43,568 bases of DNA, from positions 1,590 through 45,157 of the forward strand of contig DADP01000036.1 in assembly GCA_002495025.1 (NCBI GenBank), given 5' to 3'. Origin of the DNA: Desulfurococcaceae archaeon UBA285. GTDB taxonomy: Archaea; Thermoproteota; Thermoprotei_A; Sulfolobales; Desulfurococcaceae. The notes under the pieces are model-generated. The model ran no database searches. It was not told the origin of the DNA and saw only the letters and a program-made list of their open reading frames with translations. Position numbers and translations under genes: made by a program. Positions 24,536-32,510 of this stretch are shown here, piece by piece. Each line of letters begins with the position of its first letter. The first letter of the stretch is position 1.

Positions 24536-25222
24536 TCAACGCTGTTTTTTAATCGATTTGATTTCTTCAACAATATAGTAGCCTTCATACTCAGATACAA
24601 TGTGTTTTCTACCAGTTAATTCAAGTCTATACTTAAATAACGGTGCATCTACAACCAGTGTTTCGGCGTCACCGCCTTCAAAAGACAAGTTGAATCCATA
24701 TTTCCGTGATAGTCTCACTAGTTTCTCAACGTCTTCCCTCGTTATTGGTTTTCCAAGAAGGTCTAGTGGTATACCCATTGATGTAATAGAGATTATTATG
24801 AATTCAATGCCCTCTCTTAGTAGACTCCACAAGTATTCTTCTTCATTAATCATCCATAGTGGAGTGTAAAACTTTAAACCTAGCTCGCGCGCTATTTCGC
24901 CGAATATCCTGTATTGAAAGACGCTTTTCAACGCCCCGCTCACTACTGCTTCAACACGGTATTTTTCTCTTATTCTCTTCAAGAGGTGTTTTAGTGTTTC
25001 CCTCTCTGCTTCTGGATTTACTAAGCCTGTAGATTCTAGTGGAATACCGAGTGATTGTGATTGTGCTAGTAGGCATTGGTAAAGGGGTTGATGATATAGC
25101 ATTGAATACTTGTATGCAGGAATAACACTGGCGAGAACTACTACATCTAATCCATCTCTAACAGCTCTATGCAATGCCGTCGTGGAGTCTTTGCCTCCAC
25201 TATACATGACAACAGCTCTCAC
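24536..25222 (-). CDS. dph6: Diphthine--ammonia ligase
   Basis: Final enzyme of diphthamide synthesis on elongation factor 2, amidating diphthine with ammonia and ATP. The 228 residues are typical. The PP-loop SGGKDS lies at 8-13. The family's later motifs are ALKSVFQYRIFGEIAREL, and SFEGGDAETLVVDAPLFKYRLEL near the C terminus, the Dph6 hallmark. GTG at 25222 follows GGTGTCTTGTA. It is convergent with the preceding hypothetical gene. The earlier steps (Dph2, Dph5) are not in the window. Confidence 0.92.
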   Translation of the reverse strand: MRAVVMYSGGKDSTTALHRAVRDGLDVVVLASVIPAYKYSMLYHQPLYQCLLAQSQSLGIPLESTGLVNPEAERETLKHLLKRIREKYRVEAVVSGALKSVFQYRIFGEIARELGLKFYTPLWMINEEEYLWSLLREGIEFIIISITSMGIPLDLLGKPITREDVEKLVRLSRKYGFNLSFEGGDAETLVVDAPLFKYRLELTGRKHIVSEYEGYYIVEEIKSIKKQR

Positions 25223-25279
25223 TACAAGACACCTATTCGCTTTATATAGTGAATTATGGATATTACAGGGGTATAAACA

Positions 25280-25981
25280 ATGAAAATAACAGTGCTATCT
25301 GACGATAAAGCATCAAAACAGAGATTGGTGGAGAAACACTCGTTTTCACTCTACATTGAGAGAGATAGTGAAATTATATTGTTTGATTTAGGAGTAGAAT
25401 CCAGTGTTCTCGAGGTAAACACGGCTGTTTTGGGTTTAGACCTTGACATAGTCGACTATGCAATTGTATCACACGCTCACACTCCACACTACGGTGGATT
25501 TAAATATCTTTCACAAGAAGCACCATTTGTAACAGTGTATATTCCATTTGGTACAATGGAGTCTCTTGGATACACGTTTAGAGCTAATGGTTTAAAACCA
25601 GTGGAAGTAGTGAAATGGATTCAACTAGGTGGAGGAGTCTACTTGTCTAAACCATACTATGGACCACCATACGAGCACTTCTTGGTATTTGACTATAATG
25701 ATGGATTAATAGTTGTAACTGGCTGTCTACACCCAGGTGTCGACGCGTTAATCGACATATCTAGCTACTTTAAAAAGAGAATTAAGGGGGTAATAGGAGG
25801 ACTCCACTTATACAATGCACCAGAAGAAATCATACGTGATTTTACATGGAAACTCGTAGAAAAAGTAAACCCGGATTTTATAATACCACTTCACTGTAGT
25901 GGCCGCCGGATAATAGATGTACTGAGAAAAACCAGTATTAAAGTATTAGAGCTTAAAACAGGGGATTCAATAACACTATAG
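25280..25981 (+). CDS. Metallo-beta-lactamase-fold hydrolase with altered metal motif (COG1237-like)
   Basis: A 233-residue MBL-fold protein. The N-terminal FDLGVESSVL matches the 'FDTG' strand, and the metal motif reads SHAHTPHYGGFKYL (His65, His67, His70), with Pro69 where the family has the second-metal Asp of HxHxDH. Further ligands appear in VVTGCLHPGVDALI, GGLHLYNAPEE and IIPLHCSGRRI. The last two segments resemble COG1237, which includes the archaeal RFAP-synthase-associated hydrolases. Loss of the Asp should weaken or abolish the second metal site. ATG 25280. Convergent with the DUF5305-like gene, 4 bases between stops. The substrate is unknown. Confidence 0.8.
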   Translation: MKITVLSDDKASKQRLVEKHSFSLYIERDSEIILFDLGVESSVLEVNTAVLGLDLDIVDYAIVSHAHTPHYGGFKYLSQEAPFVTVYIPFGTMESLGYTFRANGLKPVEVVKWIQLGGGVYLSKPYYGPPYEHFLVFDYNDGLIVVTGCLHPGVDALIDISSYFKKRIKGVIGGLHLYNAPEEIIRDFTWKLVEKVNPDFIIPLHCSGRRIIDVLRKTSIKVLELKTGDSITL

Positions 25982-25985
25982 TGTT

Positions 25986-27047
25986 TTATTCTCTGTTTGC
26001 ATCTCTATTTGATGTTTCACTGTATACGTATACTGTGTCGTTTAAAACTAGGTAGTATTTTCCTATTTCTGGATTATATATTACTGGTAGATCATATTTT
26101 CTTGAAATAGCATTAAATGAGTGTATGTCGCTGACAACAACTAGTTTAAACCGGGATTCATCTACCACACCATTAATAACTCTCTTTTTTAAACCAGCAG
26201 TGTTTTTCTCAATTGTAAACCCATATACCCTGCTTGCTAAAAATACAAGATTCATCATTACTACTCCAAGTATGATTGTGGTGTATAGTGTTATTGACCT
26301 AGCGCTGGCTACGCTAACCGAGAATCCAAAGGGCAAGTATAATTTATTCTCGGTGATTCTTTCATTGTTTTCACTATAGGTGTTGGTTAATCCACCAGTG
26401 GTGATTACTAGAATATTGTTGAGTTCATTTACACTTAGTAGTATATATGGTTCTAGTACATACTGCTTCTTCTCGCCGTTAGAATACGTTGATGCAACCA
26501 CTAGTTTAATAGATATATTTACATCGTATCTCCTAGAAGCTGATTGTACTTCTAAATCAATTGTTTTTACGAGGTTTTCTATGTCTTTGAGCACTATAGA
26601 ATCATTAATTGTTAAACTATTGCTTTCACTTATTTTTGGAGTTAATGGAAACTTCTTACTCCAAGCTGGAGTTGTAATAGTTATACTTGGCTCTAAATAA
26701 TGCGTTGTATTTATAACTACCCCTTTCTTTGTATTGTTATATAAAATCCAGTTTAATTTAAACTCGTATTGAACACTATTAGCGAGTGATAGATAGACTG
26801 TTGGATTATATATGATTGTAGCGTAATCATATATTATTGATGGTTTAACACTAGTAGCATAACTTGTTTTAGCTTGGAGAACAGCTAGTTTATACGTCTC
26901 TGTATGGGAACTATAGGGATGTCTTCTATAGCTTTCAACCAGGTAGAAACTACTAATTGAGAAGAATATAGTAACTATTACTATTGAAGCCAAGAGGAGT
27001 TTTTTAACTAGTCTCCTCGAGGAGAATACTTTAAAACTAATACTCAA
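25986..27047 (-). CDS. DUF5305-like membrane protein of the fibre/signal-peptidase locus
   Basis: A 353-residue protein with an N-terminal helix (KKLLLASIVIVTIFFSISSF). It has a large extracytoplasmic beta-rich domain of ~210 residues with many Asn-X-Ser/Thr sites, a second helix (~255-280, TLYTTIILGVVMMNLVFLA), and a cytoplasmic tail ending KYYLVLNDTVYVYSE. This topology and the segments VNSxEYxFKLNWxL and TITTPAWSKKFPL resemble DUF5305 proteins, which in archaea lie beside signal peptidase I and TasA-like genes. The TTG start at 27047 overlaps the signal peptidase stop (TTGA) after GAGGTCG, so the two are coupled. A role as assembly or processing partner is inferred from context. The family call is moderate. 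Confidence 0.68.
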   Translation of the reverse strand: MSISFKVFSSRRLVKKLLLASIVIVTIFFSISSFYLVESYRRHPYSSHTETYKLAVLQAKTSYATSVKPSIIYDYATIIYNPTVYLSLANSVQYEFKLNWILYNNTKKGVVINTTHYLEPSITITTPAWSKKFPLTPKISESNSLTINDSIVLKDIENLVKTIDLEVQSASRRYDVNISIKLVVASTYSNGEKKQYVLEPYILLSVNELNNILVITTGGLTNTYSENNERITENKLYLPFGFSVSVASARSITLYTTIILGVVMMNLVFLASRVYGFTIEKNTAGLKKRVINGVVDESRFKLVVVSDIHSFNAISRKYDLPVIYNPEIGKYYLVLNDTVYVYSETSNRDANRE

Positions 27048-28267
27048 TATAATTCGACCTCTTTTACCATGTAGAAAATGTAGATTAGGGATAATATACT
27101 GAGTGTAAAGGAAATCACATTGCTGTAGTTGCCGAATAGTTCAAGAAGGTATACTATTGGATATCCAATACCTGGTATTACAAAGACAACTTCACCAATA
27201 ATACTTTCACTACATGCCCACAGCGGATCAGGGTCTCTATTAGCATCACCCTTCGTTATAAAACACTCATCTCCTTTAAACCCAATTACTCTGTGAGCTA
27301 TAATTCCCATGTCACTCTTAAAAACTATTATATCATCAATTAAGATGTTTTCTCGGGGTGTAGGAATAGATACAATTATATCTCCAATATTAATACTCGG
27401 AGCCATACTACCACTAATAATAACTAAAAACCTAATACCTAGTAGAAAAGATACTAAGACTCCAATGGCTAATACAAAGATAAATATATATGCAATCTTC
27501 GAAAGTAAACTACTATGCTTCTTCACCACAGTGACACTCATAGGTTTTGTTAAACTATGTAGAATAAATGATACTAATAGTATTTGCAATACTACTGGAA
27601 ATATAAAACTAAGAAGCGAATTAGCTAGAGGGAGTAGTGGAGCTAGATAGAAAAATACAATATATGATAACATAATAAATAATTGAGATTTAAAAACATA
27701 TTGCCACGCAGTTATAGACAATAATATATTGAGAGATAAAATAGCAATATATTTTGTAATCCAATTGAAATTAGATGGCAAACCCTCTAAAATCATAGTA
27801 TAAACAAGAGCAAACAAAAATGAAGAAGCAATTGTATAGATTAATGGATTGATTTTACCTACGTGTTTATTTACTATTAAAGCTCTAAAAGACTCAATAA
27901 ACAATGTAGTTGAAACCACAAGGATAATTCGTAGTACATATGTAAATGGAGATAAAATATAAACATTCAAACCCATACCAAAAATCATACCTGTCAATAT
28001 ATATGAGACAAAATAGACGAGAAAAGCAAGATAGTTAAATATCATTGATGAATAATTCAATATGGGGTTTTCCATAGACTTATTGAATTCATAGTTTAAT
28101 ATAAACCCTGTGAGAAATAAAATAGATGGAATAATATAGTATGCTATTCCATATAGAATTCTAAACAACAATAAAAACACATATACTAGAGTTACAACTA
28201 GTGAAAACAAGTATAAATGAGTAGATGTGAAAAAAAGAAATAGCTTATATGAAACATCTTTAACCAT
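27044..28267 (-). CDS. Signal peptidase I (S26B/SipW type) fused to a polytopic membrane domain
   Basis: A 407-residue protein. The first ~240 residues are almost entirely hydrophobic, about seven or eight membrane helices with no recognised family. After another helix (~258-284) comes the peptidase domain: VIISGSMAPSINIGDIIV with nucleophile Ser287, IVFKSDMGIIAHRVIG with His325 in place of the bacterial lysine, and ITKGDANRDPDP with conserved aspartates. Ser-His chemistry is typical of archaeal and ER signal peptidases and of SipW. Two further hydrophobic stretches follow. It sits 11 bases after the third TasA-like gene and overlaps the DUF5305-like gene, so it is probably the dedicated processing enzyme of this locus. 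Archaeal signal peptidases are usually only ~150-200 residues. Confidence 0.87.
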   Translation of the reverse strand: MVKDVSYKLFLFFTSTHLYLFSLVVTLVYVFLLLFRILYGIAYYIIPSILFLTGFILNYEFNKSMENPILNYSSMIFNYLAFLVYFVSYILTGMIFGMGLNVYILSPFTYVLRIILVVSTTLFIESFRALIVNKHVGKINPLIYTIASSFLFALVYTMILEGLPSNFNWITKYIAILSLNILLSITAWQYVFKSQLFIMLSYIVFFYLAPLLPLANSLLSFIFPVVLQILLVSFILHSLTKPMSVTVVKKHSSLLSKIAYIFIFVLAIGVLVSFLLGIRFLVIISGSMAPSINIGDIIVSIPTPRENILIDDIIVFKSDMGIIAHRVIGFKGDECFITKGDANRDPDPLWACSESIIGEVVFVIPGIGYPIVYLLELFGNYSNVISFTLSILSLIYIFYMVKEVELY

Positions 28268-28278
28268 GATTTAACACT

Positions 28279-28998
28279 CTACGATCGTCCCGGTTCAGTA
28301 GGAGTTATCATTGGAATACTTGTTGGTATACTATACTCGTTCCAGGCAACTGCATCAAACGATATTGTAAAACTCATTGTTGAACTCTGTGGAGCTGTTT
28401 GAAGTATTGTTAAATCAAAGCTAATATCAGCTGATTGACAGGGGTGTAATTGAACGCCGAAGTTGTCTCCCCACCATACTAGTATATCTGGTTGGCCATC
28501 TCCGCTAATGTCGAGTTCTACTCCTTGCTGCAACTCCTGCTCGTTTAACTCATAGTATTCTACGCCTCCAAATACAACTCTCCAAATCTTTAATGGAATT
28601 GTTCCATCATTGTGTACTTTAAATGCTATGTGTGTATAGTACCATGGATATACATTGTATAGAGTTATATTCATAGTGTCGTAATCTCCATCTCCATCAC
28701 TATCAATTAACTCTACATTTGTACAGCCAACATCCTTGTCTAGTTGAAGCGCTCCGGGTAATGGTAGATAAGTTGCATTCCAGTCGTTTCCTCTAAAGTA
28801 TCCATATCCTGGTTGCAGGCCACAAGCATCTAGCCATATTGTTGGTCCACTCATAATCTCCCAGTCTAGTTCACCACTAGCTACGTATGTATTTGCTCTT
28901 AGATTCATACTCCACATTGCAAGACCAACTAGTATTGCTACACTAATAAATCCACCTAACAATACGAGTTTTGTATTTATCTTGGTTTCTTTATTCAC
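28279..28998 (-). CDS. TasA/camelysin-like secreted fibre protein, copy 3 (with Asp-rich loops)
   Basis: A 239-residue protein. It has a short basic N terminus, one hydrophobic helix (LVLLGGFISVAILVGLAMW), and then MNLRANTYVASGELDW (31-46), the same layout as TasA after its SipW cleavage site. Later VHNDGTIPLKIWRVVFGG and near the end TMSFTISFDAVAWNEY match the TasA 'ENNGSLAIKEV' and 'FSFEATQWN' strands. Unlike its two paralogues it has two Asp/Gly-rich loops, DSDGDGDYD and DISGDGQPD, which look like calcium sites, and four cysteines. The C-terminal tail is Pro/Thr-rich. Probable extracellular fibre subunit. GTG at 28998 follows GAGGTGTGAATTC. A strong hairpin lies between it and copy 2. Confidence 0.82.
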   Translation of the reverse strand: MNKETKINTKLVLLGGFISVAILVGLAMWSMNLRANTYVASGELDWEIMSGPTIWLDACGLQPGYGYFRGNDWNATYLPLPGALQLDKDVGCTNVELIDSDGDGDYDTMNITLYNVYPWYYTHIAFKVHNDGTIPLKIWRVVFGGVEYYELNEQELQQGVELDISGDGQPDILVWWGDNFGVQLHPCQSADISFDLTILQTAPQSSTMSFTISFDAVAWNEYSIPTSIPMITPTEPGRS

Positions 28999-29033
28999 GA
29001 ATTCACACCTCTAATTCAAATTACGAGTTACGA

Positions 29034-29062
29034 GAGAGCACTCGTACCTAGCGAGTGCTCTC
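29034..29062 (-). promoter_or_regulatory. Perfect 11-bp hairpin between two fibre genes
   Basis: GAGAGCACTCG (29034-29044) and CGAGTGCTCTC (29052-29062) are exact inverted repeats around a 7-base loop, TACCTAG. The hairpin starts 11 bases after the stop of copy 2 and ends ~35 bases before the start of copy 3 on the transcribed strand. No T-run follows it, so it is not a plain intrinsic terminator. It may set the ratio of the two mRNAs by processing, stabilisation or partial termination. Confidence 0.72.
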
Positions 29063-29073
29063 GATGTGAAAAA

Positions 29074-29628
29074 TTATGGTACCTCGTTCCACTGTGCAAA
29101 CGTGTATTCTACTTCAAATGTGTATGTTGTTAGTTCTTCGGCTTCTTGTAATACAACTATTTTAATACCGAGTTCTAGTGTCTCTCCTGGATGTATTTGT
29201 GTGTCTTCTGGTATAATGAAATCTACACTTAATGCATTTTCATCGTATTCGGAGATACTGTAGTCTAGTAGTTTAACTGGTATTGTACCAATATTCTCTA
29301 CTACTAGAGTTATTTCTGGTGCATATCCTGGATATGCGTTTACAATTGTTACGTTTAATTTAATTATGTTTTGTTCTTCGTCGTATACCTCTGGCTCTAT
29401 AATGCATTTTGCAACGTCTTTTCCTTCTTCATTATGGAATGGTTCTCCTACCTGGGGGTCTGGGCCCTCGTCAGAGCAATACCAATCCACCCATGCGACC
29501 TGAACTTCTCCAGTGTGTACATATGTATTTATTCTTAACGTCTCCATCCACATTGCTGATGCTACACCTATTGTTAAGAGGATTAATCCGAGGATGGTTA
29601 ATCCTTTGATTTGAGTTATTCCTTTCAT
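29074..29628 (-). CDS. TasA/camelysin-like secreted fibre protein, copy 2
   Basis: A 184-residue protein from ATG 29628, chosen because AGGTG lies 7 bases upstream; the TTG at 29646 would precede that site. The N-terminal helix LTILGLILLTIGVASAMW is followed by METLRINTYVHTGEV, the SipW-type signal and first strand. VVENIGTIPVKLLDYSISEY and the C-terminal TYTFEVEYTFAQWNEVP align with the matching TasA segments (ENNGSLAIKEV and FSFEATQWN). The mature protein is very acidic. Known for TasA and for archaeal bundling pilin AbpA: beta-sandwich subunits joined by donor-strand exchange. Fibre formation here is inferred. Confidence 0.82.
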   Translation of the reverse strand: MKGITQIKGLTILGLILLTIGVASAMWMETLRINTYVHTGEVQVAWVDWYCSDEGPDPQVGEPFHNEEGKDVAKCIIEPEVYDEEQNIIKLNVTIVNAYPGYAPEITLVVENIGTIPVKLLDYSISEYDENALSVDFIIPEDTQIHPGETLELGIKIVVLQEAEELTTYTFEVEYTFAQWNEVP

Positions 29629-29706
29629 TTCTTTACACCTTTGCAAGTAAATTCTATGAGTTGTTTTATTTAAAAAACTATGGCAGAAGTTATATAGATT
29701 AACTAT

Positions 29707-30327
29707 CTAGATAAAACCTACATTTCTAAGTACTATTATTTTAACTTCTAAAACACCATTATCCGTATTGATTAAACTAGTTACTCGTTCAACTAGTTTT
29801 TTATCTTCGAGAGCTATAAGAAGAGGTAGCCCAGTATCTTTTGCTGTAATAATAGAATATCCAATATTTCTAATAGAGTAGAGAGATAGATTTTTCGAGT
29901 CTTCAATTAATAAAAACAAGTATTTGTAGAGAGGAGATTCGAAAACTTGATGTGAGTATTCTAGGCCTGAATGTCCCTTTATAGATTTATTCACAATTCT
30001 GCAATTATGCACTCCTAATTCATTTCTCAATGAACTTTCAAGTATTGAATAATTGTCTTGGAATTGATCACTATTACTACTCATCATTCTAAATATATCT
30101 CTTAATTTATCGGGGTATTGTAGTCCCTGAGGAGTAATAGAGTAATATATCCGTCTTCCTTCTTTGAATGAAATTAAAAGGTTACGATTAGTCATCCAGC
30201 CAAGTATTCCTTCGAGACTAGTAGTGTTTAAATTAGCATAGTAGAGAATGTGTGTTTTAGAAGTTTTATCTCTCTTAGCAACATACTCCAAGATTTTAAC
30301 AACTACTTCGAGTTTACTTCTATGCAA
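29707..30327 (-). CDS. Winged-helix transcriptional regulator in the fibre locus
   Basis: A 206-residue protein. Residues 1-75 form an archaeal winged helix (KLEVVVKILEYVAKRDKTSK, then ILGWMTNRNLLISFKEGRRIYYSITPQGLQY), similar to the HTH_45 group, where Tyr-Ser-Ile-Thr-Pro-Gly marks the wing. The C-terminal ~120 residues contain a possible ligand or dimer domain (YKYLFLLIEDSKNLSLYS, TAKDTGLPLLIALEDKKLV) that I do not recognise. TTG start with GAGGCG upstream. Placed between copies 1 and 2 of the TasA-like genes on the same strand, it is the likely local regulator. Confidence 0.75.
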   Translation of the reverse strand: MHRSKLEVVVKILEYVAKRDKTSKTHILYYANLNTTSLEGILGWMTNRNLLISFKEGRRIYYSITPQGLQYPDKLRDIFRMMSSNSDQFQDNYSILESSLRNELGVHNCRIVNKSIKGHSGLEYSHQVFESPLYKYLFLLIEDSKNLSLYSIRNIGYSIITAKDTGLPLLIALEDKKLVERVTSLINTDNGVLEVKIIVLRNVGFI

Positions 30328-30460
30328 AATAATAACGCCTCAAAATAGAATAATCAACAAGAAAGTTAATTATATTAGCTCCCAATAAACTTTACGTATT
30401 TTTTATTCATTTGAAAATTTAAAAAATTAATATATTGAGTCAGCTTTTACATTTATTTAC

Positions 30461-31024
30461 TTAAGAGTAGCCTGGATCTAATTTAACTATTAACTCAGTG
30501 TTGCTTACACATAGTTCTATGTATAACCATACAACGAGTTTATATCCTGTGGGAATAATAACAGGGAGACTACTTGTATAATTCTCGACTGGTAGATCTG
30601 AACACGATAATAAACCCCAATAAGGTTTATTGCCAATTCCGGTTTTAATTGGACCATACATATATATTTGTGGAGTAGTATTGTATTCGCCTATTGAGTC
30701 AACTAGAGTTATATTTAAACCCTCTAGTTTAAAATCTAATTCACCATTGTTTTCTACTACTAAACCTATCCATAGTGCGTTTACAACTTCCGATCCAATC
30801 AATACGTGGAGTGTATCGTTTTCAAGAGATAGATAAGCTGAGTTAAACCCCATACAGGTTTTACCTGGATGTATAGCAAATAATCTCCAAGAACCTATTT
30901 CTAAGTGCGGTTTCAACATGGATATATAAGTGTTGACCCTGAGGTTTTCACTCCAAATTCCATAAACAACACCAACTAATAAAACCATCAGGATAAACAA
31001 CATGGGTAAAAACACTGGTTTCAA
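30461..31024 (-). CDS. TasA-like secreted protein, copy 1 (shorter, divergent)
   Basis: A 187-residue protein from TTG 31024, which has AGGTG 6 bases upstream (the GTG at 31033 lies in that site). The N-terminal helix FLPMLFILMVLLVGVVYGIW is followed by SENLRVNTYI, the same W-x(3)-LRxNTY motif as in copies 2 and 3. LVVENNGELDFKLEGLNITLV matches the TasA middle strand. The C-terminal 'FxxxxWN' strand is not evident; the protein ends in LIVKLDPGYS. It may therefore cap, anchor or start the fibre rather than repeat in it, which is inference. First gene of the locus, ~85 bases from the ATP synthase operon end. Confidence 0.75.
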   Translation of the reverse strand: MKPVFLPMLFILMVLLVGVVYGIWSENLRVNTYISMLKPHLEIGSWRLFAIHPGKTCMGFNSAYLSLENDTLHVLIGSEVVNALWIGLVVENNGELDFKLEGLNITLVDSIGEYNTTPQIYMYGPIKTGIGNKPYWGLLSCSDLPVENYTSSLPVIIPTGYKLVVWLYIELCVSNTELIVKLDPGYS

Positions 31025-31109
31025 TTTAAACACCTGTGTTGAGTTAACGAGGTTTGGTGTTTATAAAGTAAATGTATTTTTAATCCACAATTAAAAACAA
31101 TAGTGAAAA

Positions 31110-32510
31110 CTACGATGAAAGAGATTTGTATTTTGGATGGTATTTCTTAATGTGTTCTGGTTTAACTTTCTTTAATTCTTCTTCTGGGAGTATAGCGAGC
31201 AGGTTCCATGCCCGGTCTAGTGTCTCCTCGATTGTTCTCCTCTCGTATTCACCCTGGTTGATAAACTCTCTTTCAAATCTATCTGCAAATTCAAGGTATT
31301 TTCTATCTCTTGGTGTAAGTGATTCTGTTCCAACAATTACACTCAGCTCTCTTAATCTAACACCTTCTGCATAGGAGCTTATTAACTGCATAAATACTCC
31401 GTGGTGGTCTTCTCTGGTTTTACCGGGTCCAATACCGTCTTTCATCAGTCTCGACAGGCTCATTAGTGGATCTATTGGTGGATAGATACCCTTCAACCAC
31501 ATTGTTCTCGAAAAGACTATCTGGCCCTCTGTAATGTAGCCTGTAAGGTCTGGTATTGGATGAGTTATATCGTCATCTGGCATTGTCAATATAGGCATTT
31601 GTGTTACACTTCCCTTTCTGCCGGCTACTTTACCAGCTCTCTCGTATATTGTGGCGAGGTCTGTATACATGTAGCCAGGGTACCCCCTTCTACCTGGTAC
31701 TTCTTCTCTCGCCGCGCTCAGTTCTCTGAGTGCTTCACAGTAGAAAGTCATATCTGTCATTACTACAAGGACGTTCATGTCATGGCTCCAGGCTAAGTGC
31801 TCTGCTATTGTAAGAGCAACTCTTGGAGTAGCTATTCTCTCGATTACAGGGGCATCAGCTGTGTTTATAACTGCAACTACGTGTTCTAATCCACCAGTCT
31901 TCCTAAAGTTGTCAATAAAGAACATTGCATCATCGTATGGTACGCCAATAGCTGCAAATACAACTGCAAACTTCTCTTCTTTTCCTCTAACTCTTGCTTG
32001 TCTAACTATTTGTGCAGCTACTCTATTGTGTGGTAGTCCAGAACCACTAAATATTGGTAGTTTCTGTCCTCTTACAATACTGAATAATCCGTCAATAGCT
32101 GAAATACCGGTTTCAATAAACTCTGAGGGTGGGAGTCTTGAAGCAGGGTTTAATGGCTCTCCATTAATATCCCTGTATTCTTCTGGAATGATTGGTGGCC
32201 CTTTATCTATTGGTCTACCGAGACCATCGAGTATTCTACCGAGCACGTCTATACTTACTGGTATTTTTAGTGTTTCTCCTCTAAATCTCACCTTGGATCT
32301 CTTTAAATCAACATCTGATACTCCACCGAATACTTGTATAACAGTCATGGTTTTACTGGCGTCTATGACTTGTCCTAGTTTTACCTCGCCGCTTGGTAGT
32401 TCTACTTCTATTATTTCACCGTATTTTACTCCAGGTATTGTCTCGACGAATAATAGGCTACCCTGGGCTCTGAGTAGTTTGTGTGTTTCTCTTACTAGGA
32501 GGCTAGACAC
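31110..32510 (-). CDS. atpB: A-type ATP synthase subunit B
   Basis: Non-catalytic nucleotide-binding subunit of the A1 head, 466 residues. It carries IFSGSGLPHNRVAAQIVRQA in place of a true P-loop, and ALRELSAAREEVPGRRGYPGYMYTDL, typical of archaeal subunit B. GTG at 32510 follows GAGGTGAAAACAC and overlaps the atpA stop by 8 bases. It is the last gene of the operon here, since subunit D is at the front. Confidence 0.97.
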   Translation of the reverse strand: MSSLLVRETHKLLRAQGSLLFVETIPGVKYGEIIEVELPSGEVKLGQVIDASKTMTVIQVFGGVSDVDLKRSKVRFRGETLKIPVSIDVLGRILDGLGRPIDKGPPIIPEEYRDINGEPLNPASRLPPSEFIETGISAIDGLFSIVRGQKLPIFSGSGLPHNRVAAQIVRQARVRGKEEKFAVVFAAIGVPYDDAMFFIDNFRKTGGLEHVVAVINTADAPVIERIATPRVALTIAEHLAWSHDMNVLVVMTDMTFYCEALRELSAAREEVPGRRGYPGYMYTDLATIYERAGKVAGRKGSVTQMPILTMPDDDITHPIPDLTGYITEGQIVFSRTMWLKGIYPPIDPLMSLSRLMKDGIGPGKTREDHHGVFMQLISSYAEGVRLRELSVIVGTESLTPRDRKYLEFADRFEREFINQGEYERRTIEETLDRAWNLLAILPEEELKKVKPEHIKKYHPKYKSLSS

